Source: Chitinivorax sp. PXF-14 (GTDB taxonomy: Bacteria; Pseudomonadota; Gammaproteobacteria; Burkholderiales; SCOH01). From it: a stretch of 64,000 bases of DNA. Under the pieces are notes generated by a model, which made no database searches, was not told where the DNA came from, and was given only the letters and a program-made list of their open reading frames with translations. The stretch's first letter is position 1, and every line of letters starts with the position of its first letter. The position numbers were made by a program, and so were the translations under genes. Positions 1-10,042 of this stretch are shown piece by piece. The stretch is taken from positions 1 through 64,000 of the forward strand of contig NZ_JBFNXJ010000015.1 in assembly GCF_040812015.1 (NCBI RefSeq), given 5' to 3'.

Positions 1-79
1 CAGCCGCCACGGGGAAAACCAGCTAACCCCATGGCAGATAAAAGAAAAGCGTCGAGTAAATTTTCGACGACACAAACAA

Positions 80-113
80 AAAACCCCGGCGTATGTCCGG
101 GGCTTTTTGTTTG
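80..113. terminator. Bidirectional intrinsic terminator after panC
   Basis: A CCCCGG/CCGGGG stem with a 7-nt loop is flanked by an A-run on the left and a T-run on the right, so it can work on either strand. It lies just past the stop codon of the minus-strand panC and probably ends the pan operon. Positions 1-79 hold no gene that I can support. Confidence 0.75.
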
Positions 114-127
114 TACCGCTCTCAGCT

Positions 128-964
128 TTACAGCTGAACCTCCAAATTGTCGATCAGGCGGGTCGCGCCCACCCTTGCCGCGGCAAGCAAGACCAGGTGC
201 GTGGATGCCGTACTCGGCCGCCCCAAGGTTTCGGCGTCACGCACCTCGACGTAATCGACATCCCAGCCATGCTCACGCAACTCGCTTACCGACTGTAGCG
301 CGAGCTCGTCATAGTTGCGGCTGCCATTGCCAATCGCGTCGCGGATGCGCTGCAGGTTCCGGTAGATACGCGGCGCCTCGCCCCTTTGCTCCGAGCTCAA
401 ATAACCGTTCCGCGAACTGAGCGCCAAGCCGTCATCGGCACGGCCGGTTTCGGCACCAATAATGGTGATCGGCATATTGAGATCCAGCACCATATCCCTC
501 AGTACGAAATATTGTTGGTAATCCTTTTTACCGAAGATAGCGACGTCAGGCTGAACGATATTGAACAACTTGGTCACGACCGTCGTCACGCCGCGGAAGT
601 GTCCCGGTCGAAAGGCGCCGCACAACTCGTTGGCAATCGACGGCGGCTCGATGCAGTAATGTTGCGGGTGCGGATACAACTCGTTTTCGTCAGGCGCAAA
701 CACCGCGGCCGTGCCGACGCTCTCGAGTTTTGCACAGTCGTCGCGCAGCGTACGTGGATAGCGCTCGAAATCTTCGCCCTGGCCAAACTGAAGCCGGTTG
801 ACGAAGATGCTGACAATGACAGCATCGCCATGCTGCTTGGCAAGCTGAATCAGCGACAGATGGCCTTCGTGCAGATTGCCCATGGTGGGCACGAACACGA
901 CCCTGCCGGCAGTCTTACGGAATTCGCGCAATTCGGCGATGGTATGCAGGACTTTCATGGCCAT
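128..964 (-). CDS. panC: Pantothenate synthetase
   Basis: Joins D-pantoate and beta-alanine with ATP to give pantothenate, the last step of vitamin B5 synthesis in the cytoplasm. The 278-aa length is normal. The [12 protein letters not shown] segment near residues 26-38 holds the HIGH-like nucleotide motif, FGKKDYQQ lies near residue 145 and ALSSRN near 180, all typical of PanC. The start at 964 gives MAMKV; an internal ATG at 958 is equally possible because it has GGATGG upstream. It follows panB with a gap of only 6 nt, so the two are almost certainly co-transcribed. Family assignment is secure. Confidence 0.96.
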   Translation of the reverse strand: MAMKVLHTIAELREFRKTAGRVVFVPTMGNLHEGHLSLIQLAKQHGDAVIVSIFVNRLQFGQGEDFERYPRTLRDDCAKLESVGTAAVFAPDENELYPHPQHYCIEPPSIANELCGAFRPGHFRGVTTVVTKLFNIVQPDVAIFGKKDYQQYFVLRDMVLDLNMPITIIGAETGRADDGLALSSRNGYLSSEQRGEAPRIYRNLQRIRDAIGNGSRNYDELALQSVSELREHGWDVDYVEVRDAETLGRPSTASTHLVLLAAARVGATRLIDNLEVQL

Positions 965-970
965 CCAGAA

Positions 971-1762
971 TCAGAAACAGTGTTCTTCTGCGGGGAAGGT
1001 TTTCGCCTTGACCGCACCAACATATGCTTGGACCGCAGCCTGGATCGACTCCGCTCCTTGCATGAAATTTTTCACAAACCGGGCTTTTTTACCTGGGTAG
1101 ATGCCGAGCATGTCATGCATCACCAGCACCTGCCCGCTACATTCAACGCCTGCGCCAATGCCAATGGTCAGCATATCGAGGGATTCGCTAACCTCTTTGG
1201 CCAGGCTTGCCGGGACAGCTTCCAGCACCACCATCGTGGCGCCCGCTTCCTGCAAGGCCAAGGCATCGGCCTTGAGCTGGCACGCCTGTTCCTCGGTCTT
1301 GCCTTGTACCTTATAGCCGCCGAGCTGGTTCACGGACTGTGGCGTGAGCCCGATATGGGCACAGACTGGAATGCCGCGCTCGACCAGGAAACGAACGGTA
1401 TCGACCATCACCGCCCCGCCTTCGAGCTTGACCATGTGCGCACCGGCCTGCATCAAACGGGCGGATGATCTGAATGCCTGTGCTTCGCCTTCCTGGTAAG
1501 CCCCAAACGGCAGATCGGCAACGATCAATGCCCGCTTTGCGCCCTTGGCAACGCAGCGCGTGTGGTATTCCATCTGCTCCAGGGTGACGGGCAAGGTGCT
1601 GTCTTCGGCCTGCACGACCATACCCAGGGAATCCCCCACCAGCAGGACATCAACCCCTGCTTCATCCATCAAGGTAGCAAAACTGGCCTCGTAACAGGTC
1701 AGCATGGCGATCTTCTGGCCTTCGTGGGCCATTTTCTGCAGGCTGCTTATGGTTGTCCGCAT
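971..1762 (-). CDS. panB: 3-methyl-2-oxobutanoate hydroxymethyltransferase
   Basis: Makes ketopantoate from alpha-ketoisovalerate and methylene-tetrahydrofolate, the first committed pantothenate step. The protein has the PanB barrel signatures [11 protein letters not shown] and ADLPFGAY, and the IGIGAG segment near the C-terminus. The frame is open further upstream to 1840, but the start at 1762 is chosen because GGAAGGA sits 5 nt before it and homology begins at [11 protein letters not shown]. This gives 263 aa, the usual length. It is part of a run of minus-strand genes with dNK upstream and panC downstream, a common order in betaproteobacteria. Confidence 0.95.
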   Translation of the reverse strand: MRTTISSLQKMAHEGQKIAMLTCYEASFATLMDEAGVDVLLVGDSLGMVVQAEDSTLPVTLEQMEYHTRCVAKGAKRALIVADLPFGAYQEGEAQAFRSSARLMQAGAHMVKLEGGAVMVDTVRFLVERGIPVCAHIGLTPQSVNQLGGYKVQGKTEEQACQLKADALALQEAGATMVVLEAVPASLAKEVSESLDMLTIGIGAGVECSGQVLVMHDMLGIYPGKKARFVKNFMQGAESIQAAVQAYVGAVKAKTFPAEEHCF

Positions 1763-1840
1763 CATTTCCTTCCACCTATCAAGCGATTGCTCAATAGTAG
1801 TTGTTTTGACTCGCTCATTTGCTATGTTAGCTGCCGACAC

Positions 1841-2479
1841 TCAGCCTTTGCTGAAAAATTCTCGCCGGCCTCGCATCTGTTTGGTGCACTGCAAAAGTAA
1901 CTCAAAATCCTCGGCGCTATCAACAAAATTGAGGTTGGCAGCATTGACGATCAACAGCGGGGCGTCTTCATAGCCATGGAAGAAACGGCTATAGCTGTCA
2001 CCCAAGCGGCGCAGATAGGCCTCGGACATGCCTGCCTCATAGCTGTTGCCACGTTGCTGGATACGCTGCAAGGCAATCGCCACGGGCGTTTGCAGGTAGA
2101 TCACCAGGTCTGGTGTGGGGGCCTTGGGGGCATAGAGCTGGTAGATGGCGCGATACAGCCGTAGCTCTTCATCATTCAGATTGAGCTCAGCGAACAGCAG
2201 GTCCTTGGCGAGCAGATAGTCCGAAACGGCGTGGCTTGCGAACATATCCAGCTGCTGCAGCTGCCCCAGCTGTTCCACCCGCTGCAGCAAGAACGATAGC
2301 TGTGCCGGCAGGGCATAGCGGGCCGGATCCTGATAGAACTTGGACAGGAAGGGATTGGTTTCCGGCTGTTCGAGCAAGGTGGCCGCGCGCAGGTGCTCCG
2401 CAAGTTTGCGTGCCAACGTCGTCTTGCCTGCGCCGATGACGCCTTCGACAACGATGTAGGGGCAGCGCTCCAAATCCAC
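1841..2479 (-). CDS. Deoxynucleoside kinase (dGK/dCK-like)
   Basis: A 212-aa kinase of the deoxyadenosine/deoxyguanosine/thymidine-kinase-2 family, which phosphorylates salvaged deoxynucleosides. It has a P-loop GVIGAGKTT at residues 13-21, the EQPE substrate segment near 37, the YLLAKD lid region and an RIQQRGNSYE arginine motif. It starts 4 nt after folK ends on the same strand, so the two are likely translated together. Bacterial annotations often call this gene simply deoxynucleoside kinase; the preferred base cannot be read from the sequence. The 78 nt between it and panB hold no gene. Confidence 0.88.
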   Translation of the reverse strand: MDLERCPYIVVEGVIGAGKTTLARKLAEHLRAATLLEQPETNPFLSKFYQDPARYALPAQLSFLLQRVEQLGQLQQLDMFASHAVSDYLLAKDLLFAELNLNDEELRLYRAIYQLYAPKAPTPDLVIYLQTPVAIALQRIQQRGNSYEAGMSEAYLRRLGDSYSRFFHGYEDAPLLIVNAANLNFVDSAEDFELLLQCTKQMRGRREFFSKG

Positions 2480-2482
2480 AGA

Positions 2483-2971
2483 CTATCCTTCCAAACGCTG
2501 CAGACGCTGGCTCGTGCAAGCTGCCAGATAATCGGCTGCCGCGCCGCAGCCGGGAATGATGCAATCTGGCGCGATATCGAGCAATGGCAGCAAGACGAAC
2601 GCACGCTCGTGCATGCGCGGGTGCGGCAGCGTCAGCGCCGCCGTCTCGATGACCGCCTCGCCATGCAGCAACAGGTCGAGATCAAGTGTGCGCGGTGCAT
2701 TGCGGAAGCTGCGCTCCCGGCCGAAGCGCTGCTCGATCTGGAACAGCGCATCCAGCAGTGCTTGCGGAGCGAGTGCCGTTTCCAGCATTGCCACCGCATT
2801 GACGAATTCCGGCTGATCGAGATAACCGACCGGCTCACTGCAGTACAGGGGAGAAGCCTTCAATAGCCGGGTGTGGTCAAGCGCATCGAGCGCATCGATA
2901 GCGGCCAATACCTGAGCAGACGGGGCATCGAGATTGGCACCCAGCGCCACGAAGGCGATCTGCAAGGTCAC
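2483..2971 (-). CDS. folK: 6-hydroxymethyl-7,8-dihydropterin pyrophosphokinase (HPPK)
   Basis: Transfers pyrophosphate from ATP to hydroxymethyl-dihydropterin in folate synthesis. At 162 aa it has the family's usual size, with the start ALGANLDAP, the pterin-loop residues FGRERS-FRNAPRTLDLDLL (the HPPK signature near 85-103) and the PHPRMHERAFVL segment. The first codons overlap the end of pcnB by 4 nt, indicating translational coupling. Together with panB and panC this groups folate- and CoA-precursor synthesis behind pcnB. Confidence 0.95.
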   Translation of the reverse strand: MTLQIAFVALGANLDAPSAQVLAAIDALDALDHTRLLKASPLYCSEPVGYLDQPEFVNAVAMLETALAPQALLDALFQIEQRFGRERSFRNAPRTLDLDLLLHGEAVIETAALTLPHPRMHERAFVLLPLLDIAPDCIIPGCGAAADYLAACTSQRLQRLEG

Positions 2972-4323
2972 TCGTTGCCGCCTGCGTCACCGCCCGCCTC
3001 GACGGCCGGCTCACTGGGCTTGCGCTTGCGACGGCGGCGCTTCTTGGCGGGCGCGCCATCCTCTTTGACCAGCATGTGCTCGCGTTCGCTGCCCTCTGCG
3101 ACCTGGAAGCGCTCCCACCATTGCGCCAGCTCGGTATCGGCCTCGCCACTCTCGGCGCGCAACGCGAGGAAGTCATAGCCGGCACGGAAACGCGGGTGCT
3201 CGAGCAGACGGAAGGGCCGCTTGCCAGCGCGTTGCTCGAAGCGCGGCTGCAGGGCCCACACCTCTTTCATGGTGACGCTGTAGCGACGGGGGATCGCAAG
3301 CTTTTCTTCCTGCACTTCGAGCACCTGATCCATCGCATCGAACAGCGCGGGGGTAGGCAGCTCGCCCTTGGCCTGCCGATCTTTCCAGGCAGCCAACACC
3401 TCGTGCCACAGTAGCGCGGCGAACAAGAAGCCGACCGACACCGGCTTATCCTCGCGAATGCGCTGGTCGGTGTTGTCGAGCGCAAGCTGCACGAAGCGCT
3501 CGCCCATGGGCTGCTCGAGAATCACGTCGAGTAGCGGGAAGAAGCCATGGTGCAGGCCCTCTTCACGCAATTGGTGCAGGCACTGCCAGGCATGGCCCGA
3601 GAACAGCAGCTTGAGCATCTCGTCGAACAGGCGTGCGGCGGGCACGTTCTGCAGCAACTCGCCCATGCCGGCAATCGGCTTGCGGGTTTCCTCGCTGATG
3701 GTCAATTCAAGCTTGGCAGCGAGGCGTGCCGCGCGCAGCAGGCGCACCGGGTCTTCGCGGAAGCGCTGCACCGGGTCGCCAATGATGGCGAGGCGCTTTG
3801 CGGCGATATCGTCCATGCCTCGGTGGTAGTCGATGACTTCCTGGGTCGCGGGGTTGTAATAGAGTGCATTGACGGTGAAGTCACGGCGGCGGGCATCCTG
3901 CTCCTGATTGCCCCAGACGTTGTCGTGCAGGATGCGGCCGGCATCGTCGGTCACCTGGCCGTCGGAATCGCCACGGAACGTCGTCACCTCGATCACCTCG
4001 TCGCGGCCGAAGGTCACGTGGACGATGCGGAAACGCTTGCCGATGATGCGCGAGCGCCGGAACAGCGCGTGCACCTGCTCGGGTGTGGCGCTCGTGGCAA
4101 CGTCAAAATCCTTGGGATGCTTGCCGAGCAGCAGGTCGCGCACGGCCCCGCCCACGACATAGGCCTCGTAACCGGCCTCCTGCAGCTTGTCGGTCACCTT
4201 GAGCGCGCTCGATGCGATCTCGCTGCGCTGGATGCCGTGCTGCTGCACGGGGACGACGACCGGGCCAGTGGGTTTGCCGCTCTTGCGCTTGCCGAACACG
4301 CGGCGGATCAGTTTCTGAATCAT
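2968..4323 (-). CDS. pcnB: Poly(A) polymerase I
   Basis: Adds 3' poly(A) tails to RNA and so promotes RNA decay. The nucleotidyltransferase core is plain: VVGGAVRDLLLG near residue 60, then KDFDVATSATP with the DxD metal ligands, then RRDFTVNAL and the RRLAIIGDP-RFREDPVRLLRA segment. The C-terminus is a very basic KKRRRRKRK tail, usual for PcnB. It is distinguished from tRNA CCA-transferase by its N-terminal basic extension and 451-aa length. First gene of the minus-strand folK-dNK-panB-panC run. The gap to the next gene (4324-4406) is short and empty. Confidence 0.93.
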   Translation of the reverse strand: MIQKLIRRVFGKRKSGKPTGPVVVPVQQHGIQRSEIASSALKVTDKLQEAGYEAYVVGGAVRDLLLGKHPKDFDVATSATPEQVHALFRRSRIIGKRFRIVHVTFGRDEVIEVTTFRGDSDGQVTDDAGRILHDNVWGNQEQDARRRDFTVNALYYNPATQEVIDYHRGMDDIAAKRLAIIGDPVQRFREDPVRLLRAARLAAKLELTISEETRKPIAGMGELLQNVPAARLFDEMLKLLFSGHAWQCLHQLREEGLHHGFFPLLDVILEQPMGERFVQLALDNTDQRIREDKPVSVGFLFAALLWHEVLAAWKDRQAKGELPTPALFDAMDQVLEVQEEKLAIPRRYSVTMKEVWALQPRFEQRAGKRPFRLLEHPRFRAGYDFLALRAESGEADTELAQWWERFQVAEGSEREHMLVKEDGAPAKKRRRRKRKPSEPAVEAGGDAGGNE

Positions 4324-4406
4324 TGAATGCTATGCGGAGTTCGCGAGGATTTGCGAAAAAATGGCGCAATTATACATGCTTGTCAGACAGCCGCAGCGGC
4401 GCACCT

Positions 4407-6107
4407 TCAGTTGACCGCCGGCACATCGCTGCAGACACGGTTGCGCCCCTGGTGTTTGGCCGCGTAAAGGCACAAGTCCGCGGCCGACAACATCTTCTCG
4501 TGATTGAAATGCTCGTGGCCAGGCGCCACGCCAATACTGACCGTCACCGACAAGTCAGGGTGGATGTGATGCCATGGATGGGCCTGCACCGTCTGGCGGA
4601 CCTTTTCGCACGCCGCCGCCGCGTCTTCCAGCCCCAGCTCGATGAACACCAGCACAAACTCCTCGCCGCCAAACCGCGCGACGATATCGGACTGGCGCAC
4701 ATGGCTGCGCAGCAGTTGCGCGACTGCCTTGATGGTTTCATCTCCCACCGCGTGCGAGAAGCGATCGTTGATGTGCTTGAAATGATCGATGTCGCACACC
4801 GCCACGGTGAGCGGGTGCCGGTAGCGCCGTGCTCGCTCGAATTCCTGCGCCAGCTGGCGATCGAGGTAGCGGCGATTGTGAATGCCGGTGAGCGGATCGG
4901 TCATGCTTTGTTGTTCGAGCTGCAACACCAGGGCCGACTTGACGCGGTCTGCCTCGAACAGCGCGCGGCTGGCCCGCTGCAGCTCCTCATGCGCCCGCGC
5001 CAGCTCGGTGTGGCGCAGCCGTTCCAGCTCCATCTGTTGGCGCACGTTTTCGAGGTCGACGCGGGCCTGCAGCAGCTTGAGCTTGCGATCGGAGCGTTCG
5101 TTGAACATCACGCGTTCGGATGTGTGGTAGCGCTCGCTGTATTCGAGCGCCAGCTCGAAACGACGCTGGCGCTTGTACAAGCCACTCAGCACGCGCTGCG
5201 CGTCCTGCAGGAACTCCGGCATCTGCCCGTCCAGCGCCATTTCGTGAGCCATCTGCAGCTCGACCTCTGCCTCGCCGTAGTGGCCGCTCTCGATCAGTAG
5301 GCGGCCAAGCTGCACCCGTGCGTCGATTTCGCTGACCGTCATACCATGGCTGACCAGCTCAGGGATGACGTCGCGCAGCAGGCACAAAGCCTCGACCGCG
5401 CGGCCCAATACGCTCAAGGTGCTGGCGCGATTCGCGCGGATCGCGGCCAGCAGTCCGTCCGCACCGTGGCCGTGCAATAGCTGTTCGGCCTGGCCCAGCG
5501 CCACCAGCGCGGCGTCAGCCTGCCCTTCCTTGCCGAGATCGACCCCAAGATTGCACAGGGCGCAGGCCTGATCCTTGATCTGTCCTGCGACGCCAAACTG
5601 GTCTGCAAGCAGGCGGAACTGTTCAATGGCCTCGCAGCGCCGTTCCGTGCGGGAATAAATGATTGCGATGCTGTTGGCCGCCATGCGTTCGCGCGCGGGC
5701 AGGCCCACCTGCTGAAACAGCGCGAGCGCTTCGAGAAAACACTCCAGCGCCTGATCGTAGAGACCACAGGTATCGTAGATGATGCCGATGCCGCGGCGGG
5801 CCATACCCAGCCATTCTCGATCGCAGGCCTGCTCTGCGGCGCGCTGGGCCGCCTGCAGATGGGACAAGGCCTCGCTGGCGTTTCCCTGGTAGTGATGGGC
5901 AAAACCGCTGAAGTAATGTGCCCTGGCCAGCTCGGCGGGCCTGTCGAGCGAGGCTGCCAGCTCGATGGCTTCGTCCGCGAGCGCCTGCGCGCGCCTCGCG
6001 TCGGCCTGCTGCAGCCGCTCGGCCAGCGCCAGCGCGGCAGCCAGCCGCTCAGCCGCATTGGCGGCCGAGTTCAGATGTTGTTCGAGTTCCTCGAGCGAGA
6101 CAGGCAC
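4407..6107 (-). CDS. TPR-GGDEF diguanylate cyclase (paralogue 1)
   Basis: A soluble 566-aa protein with helical TPR repeats (about residues 5-330), a charged coiled coil (about 340-395) and a C-terminal GGDEF domain that should make cyclic di-GMP. The active motif is GGEEF in RFGGEEFVLVF, and RQSD five residues before it is an intact RxxD inhibitory site, so the enzyme is probably active and product-inhibited. No membrane segment is seen; the TPR part is likely a protein-binding sensor. The start is a GTG at 6107 without a strong ribosome site. A second protein with the same architecture lies at 7151-8839. Confidence 0.88.
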   Translation of the reverse strand: MPVSLEELEQHLNSAANAAERLAAALALAERLQQADARRAQALADEAIELAASLDRPAELARAHYFSGFAHHYQGNASEALSHLQAAQRAAEQACDREWLGMARRGIGIIYDTCGLYDQALECFLEALALFQQVGLPARERMAANSIAIIYSRTERRCEAIEQFRLLADQFGVAGQIKDQACALCNLGVDLGKEGQADAALVALGQAEQLLHGHGADGLLAAIRANRASTLSVLGRAVEALCLLRDVIPELVSHGMTVSEIDARVQLGRLLIESGHYGEAEVELQMAHEMALDGQMPEFLQDAQRVLSGLYKRQRRFELALEYSERYHTSERVMFNERSDRKLKLLQARVDLENVRQQMELERLRHTELARAHEELQRASRALFEADRVKSALVLQLEQQSMTDPLTGIHNRRYLDRQLAQEFERARRYRHPLTVAVCDIDHFKHINDRFSHAVGDETIKAVAQLLRSHVRQSDIVARFGGEEFVLVFIELGLEDAAAACEKVRQTVQAHPWHHIHPDLSVTVSIGVAPGHEHFNHEKMLSAADLCLYAAKHQGRNRVCSDVPAVN

Positions 6108-6193
6108 TGTTGTTCTTATATGATAAGGGTCCCAGCGCTAGTATAACGCGTTGCGCATTAAATGCAGGCTCGCTGCGGCATCTTCGTCGGGCC

Positions 6194-6220
6194 GAAAAAA
6201 AGGCCGCTTGCCGCGGCCTT
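6194..6220 (-). terminator. Intrinsic terminator after the 6237-7040 gene
   Basis: The 7-bp stem AGGCCGC/GCGGCCT has a 5-nt loop and is followed on the minus strand by seven T residues. It sits 17 nt past the stop codon of the binding-protein gene, and separates it from the GGDEF gene downstream. Confidence 0.85.
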
Positions 6221-6236
6221 TTCTGTCGAACATCGC

Positions 6237-7040
6237 TCAGTTGCTGCGGATGACGAATATCCGTGGCATGGCGTTGGGTGTGTTCGGACCAAACCAGCGA
6301 TCGAATATCTTGGTGGCCTCGCCGGTTTTTTCCATGTCCAGCAATGCGTCGTTGACGGCCTTCTGCAGGCGCTTTTCGCCCTTGTGTATGCCGACCCCGT
6401 AAATTTCCAGCGACAGCGGTACGTTGGGGATTTCGTACTGCTTCTTGTTCGGCAGCTTGTTCAGCAAGCCGGCCAGAATCGGCTCATCGGTCGTCACCGC
6501 ATCGAGCTTGCCGTCCGTCAGCGCCTTGACCGCCTCCGGATAATCCTCGAACAGCACGATACTTGCATTGGGCAGGGCCTTGCGCACCTGCTTTTCGGAG
6601 GTTGACCCCTTCACCGTGCCGAGCGTCGCCTTTTCCAGGTCGACCAGATCATGCATACGCCCCTGCTTGGTGAGGAATTTCTGCCCTGTGACGAAATAGC
6701 CGTAACTGAAGTCGATCTGCGCTTCACGCTCGGCATTCTTGGTCATCGTGGCGAGGACCAGGTCGACTTTCCGGTCCTTCAGGAAGGGAATGCGATCGGC
6801 TGAATCGACAGGCTTGGCCAGCAGCTTCACATTCAGGCGCCGCGCGATACCGGCCGCGAAATCGACGTCATAGCCCGAGACGGTCCTGGTTTTCTGGTCC
6901 AGCACGCCGAAAGGGGGGGTTGCATCCTTTACTCCCACCACCAGCTCGCCGCGTTTCACGATGTCGTCGAGGTCATCGGCCTGCACCAGCCCTGCTGCGG
7001 CAAGGCTGAGCACCAGCAACAGACGTGTCCATAGCTTCAT
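6237..7040 (-). CDS. Periplasmic amino-acid-binding protein (SBP family 3)
   Basis: A 267-aa solute-binding protein of the polar amino-acid ABC transporter family, exported to the periplasm. It has a cleavable signal peptide of about 22 residues ending LVQA, then the family start RGELVVGVKDATPPFG and the segments VSGYDVDFA, VDLVLATMT and DFSYGYFV. The ATG at 7040 is preferred to the GTG at 7052 because GGAG lies 6 nt before it. No permease or ATPase gene is next to it, so it may serve the transporter at 50.4-51.9 kb or act as a ligand sensor. It sits between two TPR-GGDEF paralogues, which hints at a signalling link (inference). Confidence 0.87.
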   Translation of the reverse strand: MKLWTRLLLVLSLAAAGLVQADDLDDIVKRGELVVGVKDATPPFGVLDQKTRTVSGYDVDFAAGIARRLNVKLLAKPVDSADRIPFLKDRKVDLVLATMTKNAEREAQIDFSYGYFVTGQKFLTKQGRMHDLVDLEKATLGTVKGSTSEKQVRKALPNASIVLFEDYPEAVKALTDGKLDAVTTDEPILAGLLNKLPNKKQYEIPNVPLSLEIYGVGIHKGEKRLQKAVNDALLDMEKTGEATKIFDRWFGPNTPNAMPRIFVIRSN

Positions 7041-7150
7041 TGCATTCTCCACTGAGGATTGCGGCGCCGGTCGCGCCGGAAGCGCACCTTATGCGCTCAT
7101 CATGTCCGCGCGGCAATTGTGGATTTCAGCAAGTAGCAGGAATGACAGCG

Positions 7151-8839
7151 CTAATCCATGCAGATGCGATTGCGGCCGCGATGCTTGGCCTCGTACAAGG
7201 CGTGGTCGGCACGCCCGACCAGGGTGTCGATGCTCTCGCCGCAGTGGAATTCGGCGAGGCCGATGCTGATGGTCACCGACAGCCCGTCATGCACCGCCTG
7301 CCAATCGTAGCGCTCGATACTCTGGCGCAGCTTCTCGCAGACTTCGTGCGCGCCGGCCAGGTCGGTTTCGACCAGGATCAACGCGAATTCCTCGCCACCG
7401 AAGCGGGCGGCAATGTCGCTATCGCGCAGCTGCTCGCGCATCAGCAAGGCGATGGTGCGCAGCACGGCATCCCCGGTCTGGTGCGAGAAGCGGTCGTTGA
7501 CCAGCTTGAAATGATCGACATCGCACATGGCCAGCGACAGGGTATGACCGTAGCGGTGGCTGCGCTCCAGCTCCTGCGCCAGTGCATTGTCGAGGTGGCG
7601 GCGATTGTAGAGGCCCGTCAGTGCATCGGTGACCGAGAGGCGTTCGAGCTCGGCGAGCAGGCGCGATTTCTCGCGGTCGGTCTTGAACAGCAACTCGCCC
7701 ACCCGCCGCAACTCCTCGTTCGCCTTGGTCAGCTCGGCGTGGCGCTCGCGCAGCAGCTCGGTCTCGCGCCGCGTCTTCTCGACCTCGAAGCCGATCTGCA
7801 GCGAGCGGAACTTGTGTTCGGAACGCTCATTGAACACGTCCTTGTCGATATCGTGAAAGCGCAGCAGGTAGCGGTAGGCGGGCTCGTAACGGCCCTGCAC
7901 CTGGTACAACTCGGCGTAGGCGCGGCAGGTGTCGGCCATCAACGGCTTGAGCTGGCCGCGCTCGGCCTGGGCCAGCGCCCACGCCAGGTCCGTCTCGGCC
8001 TCGCCATAGCGGCCGTTGGCGATACACAGGCGCACCAGATCGAGCCGGATCAGCAATTCGAGCTCCGCCATGCCGGCGGCGCTGACCGTCGGCAACACGG
8101 TGCGCAGCTCCGCCTCGGCCTCCTGCACGCGCCCCAGGTCGTGCATCACGCGCGCCCGGTTGTAGCGTGTCGATTCGGCCATGCCGGGCATCGGCTCGCG
8201 CGCATCGTGGGCCAGCGCCTCGTCGAACACCTCGAAGGCCTCGGCATGGCGGCCGAGCTTGCGCAAGGTGATGCCGATGCACACCAGCGGCCGGGTCAGA
8301 TAGCCGTCCATGCCCAGCACCCGGCATTCCTCGATCAATTGCCGTTGGTGGGCCAGCGCCTCTTCGGTCTTGCCGACCTGCGAGAAAATCACGCCGATGC
8401 GATACGAAGCCGCCAGGCGGCGCTCGACCACGCCGGCCTCGTCAAAGGCACGATAGGCTTCATACAGACGTTTGAGCGCCTCGTCGTACAGGCCCAGGTT
8501 GTCGTAGACCAGCCCCAGCCCGTGCTGCGCCTCGCCCCACCAGCGTTTTACGCCAAGTGCGGCGGCGCGTTCGAGCTCGGCTTCGAGCACGCCAAGCGCG
8601 GTCTGCGGCTCCCCTGCCAGCAGCAGGCTGACGCCGCGCCAGCATTGTGCGGCACATGCCGAGACGGCATCGCCCAGGCGCTCCGCGAGCATCAGCGCAT
8701 CGCTCGCGACATTCAGCGCAAGCGCAGGGTTGCCGGCGAAGACGCGCTCGGCCAGCGCCAGCAGGCAGGCGAGCCGCTCGCCATCGGCGATGGGCCCGCT
8801 CAGGCGAATCTCCAATTGTTTTTGTGACAACGGGGGCAT
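7151..8839 (-). CDS. TPR-GGDEF diguanylate cyclase (paralogue 2)
   Basis: A soluble 562-aa protein built like the one at 4407-6107: TPR helices, a FNERSEHKFRSLQ-type linker, a coiled coil and a GGDEF domain. The motif is RFGGEEFALIL with RDSD five residues earlier, so both catalytic and inhibitory sites look intact. The frame is open to 8947, but the ATG at 8839 is chosen because GAGAGG precedes it by 6 nt. The shared FNERS segment and TPR layout show that the two are duplicates that have diverged mainly in the TPR part, suggesting different inputs to the same output. Confidence 0.88.
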   Translation of the reverse strand: MPPLSQKQLEIRLSGPIADGERLACLLALAERVFAGNPALALNVASDALMLAERLGDAVSACAAQCWRGVSLLLAGEPQTALGVLEAELERAAALGVKRWWGEAQHGLGLVYDNLGLYDEALKRLYEAYRAFDEAGVVERRLAASYRIGVIFSQVGKTEEALAHQRQLIEECRVLGMDGYLTRPLVCIGITLRKLGRHAEAFEVFDEALAHDAREPMPGMAESTRYNRARVMHDLGRVQEAEAELRTVLPTVSAAGMAELELLIRLDLVRLCIANGRYGEAETDLAWALAQAERGQLKPLMADTCRAYAELYQVQGRYEPAYRYLLRFHDIDKDVFNERSEHKFRSLQIGFEVEKTRRETELLRERHAELTKANEELRRVGELLFKTDREKSRLLAELERLSVTDALTGLYNRRHLDNALAQELERSHRYGHTLSLAMCDVDHFKLVNDRFSHQTGDAVLRTIALLMREQLRDSDIAARFGGEEFALILVETDLAGAHEVCEKLRQSIERYDWQAVHDGLSVTISIGLAEFHCGESIDTLVGRADHALYEAKHRGRNRICMD

Positions 8840-8979
8840 GGATGCCCTCTCATTCCGGGCTGTCGATCGGGCGCCCCGGCCAGATGACCGTGCAGCTATC
8901 CTACTGAGGCGACTGAACATTATTGGCGGTGCAGCCCGCCATCGCAAATGAATATGCCTGACGAAATATCAGGTACGCC

Positions 8980-10032
8980 TCAGCAGCGCACAGGCTCGGG
9001 TTCGAGCTCGACGCCGAAGCGCTCGTAGACCGAGGCACGGATCGCCTCGGCCAGCCGCCAGATGTCGGCACCACTCGCCCCGCCGCAGTTGACCAGCACC
9101 AGCGCCTGCTTTTCGTACACGCCTGCGGCACCCAGGCTGCGGCCTTTCCAGCCGCACTGGTCGATGAGCCAGCCGGCGGCGAGCTTGCTGCGGCCATCGG
9201 GCTGCGGATAGGCCGGCAGCGCCGGAAAGCGCTCGCGCAAGGCGGCGGCGAGTGACGCCTCGACCACCGGGTTCTTGAAAAAGCTGCCGGCATTGCCGAT
9301 CTCGGCCGGGTCGGGCAGCTTGCGGCGGCGGATGGCGATGACGGCGTCGGCGATGGCGCGCGCCGACAATTCCGTCACCTGCCGTGTCGCCAGCTCCTGC
9401 TGGATCTCGCCGTAGCCGGTGTGCCAGCAGGGCTGTTTCGGCAGCCGGAAGGTGACGCTGACGACCAGGTAGCGCCCGGCCAGCGCACCCTTGAACACGC
9501 TGTCGCGATAGGCAAACGCGCAGTCGGCCAGCAAAAACTGCCTGAGCTGGCCGGTGGCGAGCTCGATGGCATCGAGGGAATGGAAGCAATCCTTAATCTC
9601 GACCCCATAGGCGCCGATATTCTGGATCGGGCTGGCGCCCACCGTGCCCGGGATCAGCGACAGGTTTTCGAGCCCGGCCCAGCCTTGCGCGATCGTCCAT
9701 TGCACGAAATCGTGCCAGCTCTCGCCTGCCATGCCGCGCGCGTAGACGGCCTGCGCGTCTTCATCGACCTTGGTGCGGCCCTGCAGCTCGACCCGCAGCA
9801 CCAACCCCGGAAAATCGCGCGTGAACAGCATATTGCTGCCCCCGCCCAGCACCAGCCGCGGCACGCCCTGCCATGCGGGGTCGGCCAGCACGGCGCGTAG
9901 CTCGTCGAGCGACGCGAGATGGGCCAGGCCGGCAGCCTGCACGTCGACGCCGAAGGTATTGAAGGGCTTGAGCGAGACGTTGGATTCGATCAGGGGCTGG
10001 CTCAACGGCGGCTCCAGGGCAAAAGGCGTCAT
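8980..10032 (-). CDS. murB: UDP-N-acetylenolpyruvoylglucosamine reductase
   Basis: The FAD enzyme that makes UDP-N-acetylmuramate for peptidoglycan. At 350 aa it is the type I (E. coli-like) form. Visible motifs are NTFGVD near residue 26, LGGGSNMLF in the FAD region, [27 protein letters not shown] with the catalytic serine, and the [11 protein letters not shown] and EPEPVRC segments near the end. Ten nt separate it from the upstream MATE gene on the same strand, so they may share a transcript. Confidence 0.95.
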   Translation of the reverse strand: MTPFALEPPLSQPLIESNVSLKPFNTFGVDVQAAGLAHLASLDELRAVLADPAWQGVPRLVLGGGSNMLFTRDFPGLVLRVELQGRTKVDEDAQAVYARGMAGESWHDFVQWTIAQGWAGLENLSLIPGTVGASPIQNIGAYGVEIKDCFHSLDAIELATGQLRQFLLADCAFAYRDSVFKGALAGRYLVVSVTFRLPKQPCWHTGYGEIQQELATRQVTELSARAIADAVIAIRRRKLPDPAEIGNAGSFFKNPVVEASLAAALRERFPALPAYPQPDGRSKLAAGWLIDQCGWKGRSLGAAGVYEKQALVLVNCGGASGADIWRLAEAIRASVYERFGVELEPEPVRC

Positions 10033-10042
10033 TATAGCCGGC

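Noticed and set aside
7025-8827. A 600-codon plus-strand frame
   Set aside because: Antisense of the TPR-GGDEF gene; no start signal and no recognisable motif.
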